Shown here: piece by piece, positions 1 through 5,486 of the stretch
Numbering within the stretch: the first letter of the stretch is position 1
How the letters are laid out: each line of letters opens with the position of its first letter
Source: CAYJEO01 sp044432805
GTDB lineage: Bacteria > Bacillota_I > Bacilli_A > RF39 > UBA660
Length of the DNA: 8,125 bases
Assembly (NCBI GenBank): GCA_044432805.1
Contig: JAWXUI010000045.1
Location: 1-8,125, forward strand
Direction of reading: 5' to 3'
Program-made: the position numbers and the translations under genes
The notes under the pieces: generated by a model
The model's input: the letters and a program-made list of their open reading frames with translations, nothing else
The model's database searches: none
What the model was told of the DNA's origin: nothing

Positions 1-408
1 GTATTTTTAATAAGTTCTTTAGCATTTTCTATAATTGGGTTACAATCTCCATTGTTATTTGGATTAATTTGCGGAATAACAAATATAATACCTTATGTAG
101 GTCCGTATATTGGTGGTTTTCCAGCGGCAATAATTGGTTTATCACAAAGTGTAACAATCGGAATTTTAACAATAATAGCAATTGCTATAATTCAATTTTT
201 AGAAGGTAATTTCTTGCAACCTGTTATATTATCAAAAACTACAAAATTACATCCAGTGTTAATAATAATGGGATTATTAGTATTCGGTTATTTCTGGGGA
301 ATCCTTGGTATGATTGTAGCGACACCTATTTTGGCAACATTAAAAGCAATATTTTTATTCTTTGAAGAAAAATATGACTTATTTACATTTGAGGAGGAAA
401 CAGAATGA
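1..408 (+). CDS. AI-2E family transporter (YrrI/PerM-like), C-terminal part, 5' end outside window
   Basis: The frame is open from base 1, so this is the last 135 residues of a longer gene; a TTG at 52 is internal and not a real start. The fragment is highly hydrophobic, with several membrane segments. It holds the family hallmarks NIIPYVGPYIGG (about residues 25-36 of the visible part), then LEGNFLQPVILSK and LHPVLIIMGLLVFGYFWGILGM, which form the conserved C-terminal core of AI-2E/PerM permeases. Family members are usually about 330-380 residues, so roughly 60% is missing. The family exports small molecules or ions; the substrate of this member cannot be told. The stop codon overlaps the alaS start as ATGA, implying translational coupling. 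In Bacillus subtilis a related permease gene (yrrI) also lies directly before alaS, which supports the call. Family is confident, substrate unknown. Confidence 0.93.
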   Translation, partial: VFLISSLAFSIIGLQSPLLFGLICGITNIIPYVGPYIGGFPAAIIGLSQSVTIGILTIIAIAIIQFLEGNFLQPVILSKTTKLHPVLIIMGLLVFGYFWGILGMIVATPILATLKAIFLFFEEKYDLFTFEEETE

Positions 409-2141
409 ATATAAAAGATTTATATATAGATTATTTTAAAAAATTAGATCACGCACTTATTCCAAGTGCTCCAGTAGTACCAGAAAATGATGCATCAGTT
501 TTATTTAATACAGCTGGAATGCAACCTTTAGTGCCATATTTAATGGGTAAAGTTCATCCATATGGTAAAAGACTTTGCAACTATCAAAAATGTATTAGAA
601 CAAATGATTTAGATAGTGTAGGAGATAAAACACATCATACCTTTTTTGAAATGTTAGGTAATTGGAGTTTAGGTGATTACTTTAAAGAAGAAAGCATAAC
701 TTATAGTTTTAATTTTCTTACAAAGGTGTTAAATATACCAGTTGATAAATTAGCGGTAAGTGTATTTGTTGGAAATGAAGATATAAAAAAAGATGATGTA
801 TCAGCAAATGTTTGGAAGAGTTTAGGAATAAGCAAAGATAGAATTGCTTATTTACCAGAAGAAGATAATTTTTGGATAGCTGGAGACACTGGACCTTGTG
901 GTGGGGATACAGAAATATTTTATTTTAGGAGCAATGAAAAAACGCCAGAAAAATTTGATCCAACTGATAATAGATGGGTAGAAATATGGAACAATGTTTT
1001 TATGGAATATCATAAAGGTGAAACAATCACAGAACTAGAATCTAAAAATGTAGATACGGGTATGGGATTAGAAAGAATTGTTTCTGTTATTGAAGGTGTT
1101 GATGATAATTATAAAACAACAGTATGGAATGATATTATAAAAGAAATAGAAGATATCAGTTCAAAACCTTATTTTGGTAATGAAATGAGTATGCGTATAA
1201 TTGCAGATCATATCAGAACTGCTGTGTTTATAAGTGCTGATGAAGCAATGATAAAACCATCTAATACTAATCAAGGATATATATTAAGAAGACTTATCAG
1301 AAGAGCAATAAGACATGCTAAAAAGTTAAATATAGATATTGATTCTAATTGGGAACAAAGAATTGCTAATGTAATTACTAATCAATACAACCAATATTAT
1401 AGTGAATTAGAAAAAAACCATGAAACTGTATTATCAGTATTAAAAAATGAAAAAGAAAAATTCAATAAAACTATTGAAAAAGGTTTAAAAGAATTTGAAA
1501 AAATTGTTTTACAAAATCCAGAATCAATCGACGGAAAAACAGCATTTAAATTATATGATACATATGGATTCCCAATAGAATTAACAGAAGAAATAGCAAA
1601 AGAACACAAACTAAGCGTTGATGTATTAGGATTTGATGAAAAATTTAAAGAACATCAAGAAAAGTCTAGATCAGCTGCCAAATTTAGTGGTGGAATGGCT
1701 AATAACAGTGAAAAAGTTATTCAATATCACACTGCAACGCATTTATTGAATGCTGCATTGAAAATAGTTGTCGATAAAAGTGTTTGTCAAAAAGGATCAA
1801 ACATAACAGAAGAAAGATTAAGATTTGACTTTTTATGTGATCATAAATTAACACCAGAAGAGGTAAATAAAACTCAAGATTTAGTTAACGAATGGATAGA
1901 ATCTAGTCTAGATGTCAAAGTTGTTGAAATGAGCAAAGAAGAAGCTATTAAAACAGGTGCAGAATGTATGTTCATTGAAAAATATCCTGACGTTGTAACA
2001 GTTTATTTTATCGGTGATGTATCTAGCGAATTATGCGGAGGACCACATGTTTTAAATACTAAAACTTTAGGTCATTTTAAAATAAAGAAAGAAGAAGCAA
2101 GTTCGGCTGGTGTAAGAAGAATAAAAGCCATCTTAGAATAG
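405..2141 (+). CDS. alaS: Alanyl-tRNA synthetase, compact form without C-Ala domain
   Basis: This cytoplasmic enzyme charges tRNA-Ala with alanine. The 578 residues begin with the class II catalytic domain: FNTAGMQPLVPY (34-45), motif 2 around YQKCIRTND (60-68), THHTFFEMLGNWS (76-88), DTGMGLERI (217-225) and motif 3 GYILRRLIRR (291-300). A helical tRNA-recognition region follows to about 420. The SAD editing domain has both zinc motifs, H442xxxH446 (HTATHLL) and C544xxxH548 (CGGPH), and ends in GVRRIKAIL. Ordinary bacterial AlaS is about 850-900 residues. Here about 100 residues between the helical region and the SAD domain, and the whole C-Ala tail, are absent. The protein ends cleanly at TAG with no downstream continuation, so this looks like a natural short form and not a frameshift. 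GAGGAGG (391-397) serves as RBS and the ATG overlaps the upstream stop. Confidence 0.96.
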   Translation: MNIKDLYIDYFKKLDHALIPSAPVVPENDASVLFNTAGMQPLVPYLMGKVHPYGKRLCNYQKCIRTNDLDSVGDKTHHTFFEMLGNWSLGDYFKEESITYSFNFLTKVLNIPVDKLAVSVFVGNEDIKKDDVSANVWKSLGISKDRIAYLPEEDNFWIAGDTGPCGGDTEIFYFRSNEKTPEKFDPTDNRWVEIWNNVFMEYHKGETITELESKNVDTGMGLERIVSVIEGVDDNYKTTVWNDIIKEIEDISSKPYFGNEMSMRIIADHIRTAVFISADEAMIKPSNTNQGYILRRLIRRAIRHAKKLNIDIDSNWEQRIANVITNQYNQYYSELEKNHETVLSVLKNEKEKFNKTIEKGLKEFEKIVLQNPESIDGKTAFKLYDTYGFPIELTEEIAKEHKLSVDVLGFDEKFKEHQEKSRSAAKFSGGMANNSEKVIQYHTATHLLNAALKIVVDKSVCQKGSNITEERLRFDFLCDHKLTPEEVNKTQDLVNEWIESSLDVKVVEMSKEEAIKTGAECMFIEKYPDVVTVYFIGDVSSELCGGPHVLNTKTLGHFKIKKEEASSAGVRRIKAILE

Positions 2142-2145
2142 GAGG
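2141..2145 (+). promoter_or_regulatory. Shine-Dalgarno for the 195-aa membrane protein
   Basis: GGAGG begins on the last base of the alaS TAG stop and lies 8 nt before the ATG at 2154. It fixes that start and shows that the gene is read from the same mRNA as alaS. Confidence 0.85.
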
Positions 2146-2153
2146 AAAAATAT

Positions 2154-2741
2154 ATGATAGAATTCATAGGGTTCGTAACGGGTTTTTGCTTGTTTTTAGC
2201 TATGCTTTTATATTTTTTTCATAATATTATATATTCAACTGGATTTTTAATATTTTTACTTTGTTTGATATTTGTTATTATATTATTATACTTATCTTAC
2301 AAGAAAACAGAAAGAAAGCATTTTAATATGATACAAGACGAATTGCAACAAACATTAATTGATTATATACAAAAAAAGAGGCATTTAAAGCTTTCTAATT
2401 ATGAACTTGTAATTATTGAATCATACACAGAAGATATTAATTTAATAGCAGGTGAAAATTTACTGTTTAAGAAAGGTAATGATCTTTGCTTTTTTCCTAA
2501 TGTTCCAACTATGGATAATTATTTGTTATATGGAAATGTTGAAGTAATTAAAATAAAAAATATAAAAGAACTTTTATATACTGGGAATATAGAAAAAAAT
2601 TCTTATTTTGATAATCTTAATAATATCAATATAAATCAGTATGACGATAGAAGAACAAAAATAATATATGGTGATGAAGAAATAGTATTAGATTATTATG
2701 CATTAGAAAAAATAAGAAAATTATTTAAGGGGAATATATGA
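2154..2741 (+). CDS. Uncharacterised two-TM membrane protein with C-terminal soluble domain
   Basis: I do not recognise a named family. Residues about 3-25 and 29-49 are two hydrophobic segments with a very short turn, followed by a basic patch (KKTERK), so the roughly 145-residue remainder should sit in the cytoplasm. After a helical stretch (about 55-75) the soluble part is rich in alternating beta-type segments (YELVIIES, DLCFFPNVP, VEVIKIKNIKELLYTG, TKIIYGDEEIVLDYYALEKIRKLF). The order of a short text such as FFPNVPT, an isoleucine-rich strand, a D-R-R-T strand and a final helix recalls bacterial PH-like membrane-linked domains, but that is a fold-level guess. It sits between alaS and a metallo-hydrolase, starts 12 nt after the alaS stop and overlaps the next gene by ATGA, so it belongs to the operon. 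Function unknown. Confidence 0.85.
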   Translation: MIEFIGFVTGFCLFLAMLLYFFHNIIYSTGFLIFLLCLIFVIILLYLSYKKTERKHFNMIQDELQQTLIDYIQKKRHLKLSNYELVIIESYTEDINLIAGENLLFKKGNDLCFFPNVPTMDNYLLYGNVEVIKIKNIKELLYTGNIEKNSYFDNLNNININQYDDRRTKIIYGDEEIVLDYYALEKIRKLFKGNI

Positions 2742-3241
2742 AATTAACCATAATTAAAGTTGGCTATTTGCAAACAAATTGTTATATTTTAAAAAAAGAT
2801 AGTAATTGTATAGTAGTTGATCCTGGTGATAATTATGAACTTATTTTAGAAAACTTAAAAAATTTGAATCTTTTAGCTGTTTTTATAACCCATAATCATT
2901 TTGATCATGTTGGGGCCTTAGAACAGTTAAAGAAAAAATTTGAAGTTCCGGTTATCACAAATAAAAAAATAAAAATAAAATATTTTGATTACGAAATAAT
3001 AGAAACTCCTGGACATACTATGGATTCAGTCTCATTTTATTTTGATGAAACTATTATGTTTACCGGTGATTTTCTATTTAAAGAAAATATCGGAAGAACA
3101 GATTTAAATGGATCTATGGAAGATATGCAAAGAAGTATTAAATTGATAAAAGAATATCCAATTAATACTATTATTTGCCCTGGACATGGAGATAAAACTA
3201 TATTAAAACATGAAATGAAATATAATCCTTATTTTATTTGA
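2738..3241 (+). CDS. MBL-fold metallo-hydrolase, glyoxalase II-like
   Basis: This 167-residue cytoplasmic hydrolase carries the full metallo-beta-lactamase metal set: THNHFDH (H52, H54, D56, H57), PGHT (H93), TGD (D111) and CPGHG (H150). The GRTDL sequence after D111 and the N-terminal LQTNCYIL are typical of the YqgX/YcbL hydroxyacylglutathione-hydrolase-like group. These proteins bind two metal ions, usually zinc or iron, and cut thioesters or related small substrates; the true substrate here is unknown. Relatives are usually about 200-215 residues, so this is a compact version with a shortened segment between the HxHxDH motif and PGHT. It lacks the C-terminal glutathione-binding domain of true glyoxalase II. 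The start overlaps the upstream stop (ATGA), with an AGGGG RBS (2728-2732) inside the preceding gene. It is the last gene of the alaS operon. Confidence 0.93.
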   Translation: MKLTIIKVGYLQTNCYILKKDSNCIVVDPGDNYELILENLKNLNLLAVFITHNHFDHVGALEQLKKKFEVPVITNKKIKIKYFDYEIIETPGHTMDSVSFYFDETIMFTGDFLFKENIGRTDLNGSMEDMQRSIKLIKEYPINTIICPGHGDKTILKHEMKYNPYFI

Positions 3242-3251
3242 TGTTTTTTTT
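3213..3251 (+). terminator. Possible weak terminator of the alaS operon
   Basis: A 10-bp stem made only of A-U pairs and one G-U (3213-3222 with 3230-3239, loop of 7) is followed after four bases by a run of eight T (3244-3251). The U-tract is good but the stem has no G-C pairs, so efficiency is doubtful. It overlaps the 3' end of the hydrolase gene. Confidence 0.35.
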
Positions 3252-3350
3252 CATCTTAAAAACAAATGAATTACACATAAAAATATTATTATGTAATTGT
3301 GGAAATAAAAAAAGATATATATTAATATAATTCATAAAAAACACACGATA

Positions 3351-3378
3351 TTTTCACATAAATAAGATAAAATATAAT
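3351..3378 (+). promoter_or_regulatory. Sigma-A type promoter of the small intergenic unit
   Basis: A -35 candidate TTTTCA (3351-3356, 4/6 to consensus) is 16 nt from a perfect -10 TATAAT (3373-3378). Predicted transcription start is about 3384-3386, only about 10 nt before the ATG at 3394. The start may therefore fall at the edge of the RBS. Confidence 0.6.
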
Positions 3379-3393
3379 TGTTGGAGGTGATAG

Positions 3394-3506
3394 ATGATAA
3401 AAATGTCAAAAATAAAAAAGAATTAAATTAACGCGAAGTATAATTGTTAATATTTATAATTATAGCTGTCGTGCTAATAATAGAAAACACTTTATATAAA
3501 AATTAA
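3394..3506 (+). pseudogene. Decayed small membrane-protein gene, or short leader ORF/small RNA
   Basis: A strong RBS, GGAGGTGA (3383-3390), precedes ATG 3394, which opens a 10-codon ORF (MIKMSKIKKN, stop TAA 3424-3426). Beyond the stop, the +2 frame reads KLTRSIIV (3425-3448). The +3 frame then reads a hydrophobic stretch, LIFIIIAVVLIIENTLYKN (3447-3503), and ends at TAA 3504. Joined by two frame changes, the three parts look like a basic N-terminus plus one transmembrane helix, about 37 residues. This suggests a small single-pass protein or the truncated start of a larger one (FtsL-like proteins have such an N-terminus and can lie before murE, but nothing specific proves it). In an AT-rich genome, hydrophobic translations arise by chance. 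The alternatives are a 10-residue lysine-rich leader peptide or a non-coding RNA: CGCGA (3432-3436) can pair with TCGTG (3469-3473) around an inner 7-bp stem. Confidence 0.4.
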
Positions 3507-3528
3507 TGTAATACCTTAATATACCCCG

Positions 3529-3556
3529 AAAACCAAGATTACTCCCTTGGTTTTTT
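3529..3556 (+). terminator. Intrinsic terminator of the small intergenic unit
   Basis: AAAACCAAG (3529-3537) pairs perfectly with CTTGGTTTT (3546-3554) around an 8-nt loop, and the T run continues to 3556. This ends the transcript starting near 3385. It lies just before the murE1 promoter, so it insulates murE1 from upstream transcription and is unlikely to act as an attenuator inside the murE mRNA. Confidence 0.85.
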
Positions 3557-3557
3557 A

Positions 3558-3586
3558 TTGCTTTAAAATATTAAATAGAGTACAAT
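3558..3586 (+). promoter_or_regulatory. Promoter of the murE1-mraY operon
   Basis: TTGCTT (3558-3563) and TACAAT (3581-3586) are spaced by exactly 17 nt. The expected transcription start is about 3593, so the leader is only about 10 nt and consists of the RBS GGTGA (3593-3597) and a 5-nt spacer. This position argues against translation from the ATG at 3591 and for the ATG at 3603. Confidence 0.75.
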
Positions 3587-3602
3587 ATATATGGTGATAA
3601 TT

Positions 3603-4967
3603 ATGGCAATTCAAGTAGATTCAAGATTAGTAAAACAAAATGATACTTTTTTAGCGCTTAGAGGAGTTTCTAGTGATGGACACGATTATATTAACAAGGC
3701 AATAGAAAACGGTGCAACAAAATTAATTGTTGAACGAGGAACTTATAGCATTGATTATGAAACGGTAGAAGATACAAGAAAGTACTTAGCGGACTATTTG
3801 AAAAATCAAGAATTTTTAAAAGAAATAAAAATAATTGGAATAACTGGAACAAATGGTAAAACCACAACAGCTTATTTATTATCAACGGCTTTAAATAAAC
3901 TTGGTAATAAAACAGCATATATTGGAACAATTGGTTTTTATTGTGGTAAAAAAATAAGAAATTTACCAAATACAACACCAGATTTACTAGAACTTTACAC
4001 TATGTTTAAAGAAGCGTATGATATGGGTGCAAAAACTATAATAATGGAAGTTAGTAGCCAAGGGATATCTTATGGAAGAATAATGGGAATAAAATTCGAT
4101 ATAGCTGCATTTACAAATTTAACCCAAGACCATCTAGACTATCATATTACTATGAAAGATTATGCTTTAGCAAAACAACAATTATTTAAACAAATAAAAA
4201 AAGATGGTATTTCGATAATAAATAATGACGATTCATATAAAAATTATTTCTTATTAAATGAAAGTGATGTAACTTTTGGATTTGCCAAATCTGATTTTCA
4301 AATCACAAATTATGAAATGAAAAGCGACGGTTCGATATTTACATATACTTATAAAAACAAAGAATATACAATCAACTCAAACCTAATAGGAAAATATAAT
4401 CTATATAATTTATTACTAGTAGTTGCAATCATGCATACTCTAAAATATGATTATGAACATATAAATAAGGTAATATATTCACTATCCGCTCCAAGTGGTA
4501 GATTTGAACAAGTAAAATATTTAAATAATGTAATCGTAATTGACTACGCACATACGCCTGATGCTGTTTCTAAATTGATTGAAACTGTAAAAGAAATAAA
4601 CCACAATAAAATTTATACTATTTTTGGATGTACTGGAGATCGTGATAGAACAAAAAGACCAATTATGTTTGATTTAATAAGTAAAGAAAGTAATCATGTA
4701 ATTATAACAAACGATGATCCTCATGACGAAGAAGAGATGCAAATAGTAAAAGACATTTTAGAAAATAAACAAAGAGGTAATTATGAAGTTATTTTAAATA
4801 GAAAAAAAGCAATCGAAAAAGGAGTTTCACTATTAAAAGAAAATGACTTTTTATTGATATTAGGAAAAGGGCATGAAGATTTTATGATAATAAAAGATAA
4901 AAAGATACCTTTTAATGATAAATTTGTATTAGAGGAGATATTAAATGCAAAAACCGTTAACAAATGA
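3603..4967 (+). CDS. murE: UDP-MurNAc-tripeptide synthetase, MurE paralogue 1 (DDPH specificity loop)
   Basis: Cytoplasmic Mur ligase that uses ATP to add the third residue to UDP-MurNAc-L-Ala-D-Glu. From ATG 3603 it has 454 residues. An in-frame ATG at 3591 is less likely because it sits at the predicted transcription start and lacks an RBS. Domains: short N-terminal substrate domain (DSRLVKQNDTFLALRG, 6-21), central ATPase with P-loop GITGTNGKTTT (79-89), the likely carbamylated Lys191 (ALAKQQLF), IDYAHTPDA (313-321), and a C-terminal domain with GCTGDRDRTKRP (342-353) and GKGHE (421-425). The family's mDAP-recognition motif DNPR is here DDPH (371-374), so the Arg that contacts the DAP carboxylate is lost. 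L-Lys enzymes usually have D(D/N)P(A/N). The third residue added is therefore uncertain: Lys or another amino acid is possible. The N-terminus is about 20 residues shorter than usual. The 3' end overlaps the next gene by 23 nt. Confidence 0.93.
   Translation: MAIQVDSRLVKQNDTFLALRGVSSDGHDYINKAIENGATKLIVERGTYSIDYETVEDTRKYLADYLKNQEFLKEIKIIGITGTNGKTTTAYLLSTALNKLGNKTAYIGTIGFYCGKKIRNLPNTTPDLLELYTMFKEAYDMGAKTIIMEVSSQGISYGRIMGIKFDIAAFTNLTQDHLDYHITMKDYALAKQQLFKQIKKDGISIINNDDSYKNYFLLNESDVTFGFAKSDFQITNYEMKSDGSIFTYTYKNKEYTINSNLIGKYNLYNLLLVVAIMHTLKYDYEHINKVIYSLSAPSGRFEQVKYLNNVIVIDYAHTPDAVSKLIETVKEINHNKIYTIFGCTGDRDRTKRPIMFDLISKESNHVIITNDDPHDEEEMQIVKDILENKQRGNYEVILNRKKAIEKGVSLLKENDFLLILGKGHEDFMIIKDKKIPFNDKFVLEEILNAKTVNK
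4932..4939 (+). promoter_or_regulatory. Shine-Dalgarno for the 162-aa ORF, inside murE1
   Basis: GAGGAGAT within the end of murE1 lies 5 nt before ATG 4945. It supports that start and real translation of the overlapping gene. Confidence 0.75.
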
Positions 4968-5433
4968 AAAATTTTTAAAAATATATTTTCTTCTTTCAGC
5001 TGCAAACATAGAAAATGAAATGTTAGCATTTTTTCCTTTTTCTTATGAAGAAGGTTTTACTGAGATGATAAGAGATTACTCGTTTAATGAATGTTATTTA
5101 AACCATGATATTTCTTTCTTGTTAGGCGATTTTAAAAGCGAAACGTCTAAATTAAATGATGATTTATTTAGAAAAACATTAAAAAGATTACAAGATGAAG
5201 AAGGATTTACAATCGAATACGATTTAGAAGAAAAAACTTTCGTTGTTAAACTAACAACAGAAACATTGAATAAATGGGACAAAGATACTCTAGACGTTCA
5301 AGATAGTGTTATAAAAGACATAGCTTCAATAAGTAATTATGTAAGTAATGAAAGCTATAGGTTGAGAGTAGAAAATAGCATTAGTAATTATAGAGTTCAA
5401 AAAAGTAGTGATGGAATTAAACATATAATGTAA
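4945..5433 (+). CDS. Uncharacterised 162-residue soluble protein between the two murE genes
   Basis: I do not recognise a family. The protein is acidic to neutral, without signal peptide or membrane segment, and should be cytoplasmic. The first 65 residues look helical (NEKFLKIYFLLSAANIENEMLAFFP and an EEGFTEMIRDYSF segment). Residues about 70-115 have a long helix, NDDLFRKTLKRLQDEEG, followed by two strands (FTIEYDLEEKTFVVKLT), which would suit the recognition helix and wing of a winged-helix domain, though this is only a secondary-structure impression. The tail (about 118-162) is polar and helical. Its start overlaps murE1 by 23 nt with its own good RBS, and murE2 follows after 53 nt, so it is cotranscribed with cell-wall ligase genes. 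Base composition matches the neighbours. A regulator or partner of the flanking ligases is possible but is guessed from position only. Confidence 0.85.
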   Translation: MQKPLTNEKFLKIYFLLSAANIENEMLAFFPFSYEEGFTEMIRDYSFNECYLNHDISFLLGDFKSETSKLNDDLFRKTLKRLQDEEGFTIEYDLEEKTFVVKLTTETLNKWDKDTLDVQDSVIKDIASISNYVSNESYRLRVENSISNYRVQKSSDGIKHIM

Positions 5434-5445
5434 AAATGATTAAAC

Positions 5446-5483
5446 AAAACGCCTTAATTTAATAAAATATATTGAGGTGTTTT
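5446..5483 (+). promoter_or_regulatory. Hairpin covering the murE2 ribosome binding site (possible terminator/attenuator)
   Basis: AAAACGCCTTAA (5446-5457) pairs with TTGAGGTGTTTT (5472-5483): 12 pairs, two of them G-U, around a 14-nt A/T loop. The right arm contains the murE2 RBS GAGGTG (5474-5479), and the ATG follows at 5487. Folding would hide the RBS. The A-rich left flank and the U4 end also resemble a weak intrinsic terminator. Either way it could lower murE2 expression relative to murE1. A weak alternative promoter (TTAAAC 5440-5445, 17 nt, TAAAAT 5463-5468) overlaps it. Confidence 0.6.
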
Positions 5484-5486
5484 ATT

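Larger units (their letters stand above)
3242..3590 (+). other. 349-base gap between the alaS operon and murE1: contents
   Basis: No intact ordinary gene is present on either strand. From left to right I see: a T8 run; an AT-only imperfect hairpin (AATTAC and ATAA at 3269-3280 with TTATGTAATT at 3289-3298, two bases bulged) with no U-tract; an A/T-rich stretch with no clear signal (about 3299-3350); a promoter (3351-3378); a short ORF or decayed gene (3394-3506); an intrinsic terminator (3529-3556); and the murE1 promoter (3558-3586). I found no T-box (no AGGGTGGNACCGCG) and no recognisable known riboswitch. Confidence 0.7.

Noticed and set aside
1397..1609. Minus-strand open frame inside alaS
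   Set aside because: It is the antisense shadow of a strongly conserved gene, with no RBS or family signal. The same applies to the minus-strand frames in murE1 (3691-3978), across the murE1/162-aa ORF junction (4781-5029), in the 162-aa ORF (5094-5282) and in murE2 (5599-5844, 6386-6586).
405..2141. alaS as a frameshifted or truncated pseudogene
   Set aside because: All catalytic and editing motifs are intact, the C-terminus ends in the family's normal RRIKAI sequence, and no leftover C-Ala coding is visible downstream.
3269..3298. AT-rich imperfect hairpin as a terminator
   Set aside because: No U-tract follows and a two-base bulge interrupts the stem; it is probably chance pairing in AT-rich DNA.
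3384..3590. T-box, lysine riboswitch or classical attenuator controlling murE1
   Set aside because: No T-box consensus, no recognisable riboswitch core and no antiterminator partner for the 3529-3556 stem. The murE1 promoter lies after the terminator.
3591..3602. Upstream ATG as the murE1 start
   Set aside because: It coincides with the predicted transcription start and has no RBS; GGTGA at 3593-3597 serves the ATG at 3603.
5472..5486. TTG 5472 as the murE2 start
   Set aside because: It lies just before the RBS GAGGTG that serves ATG 5487 and inside the hairpin arm; it has no RBS of its own.
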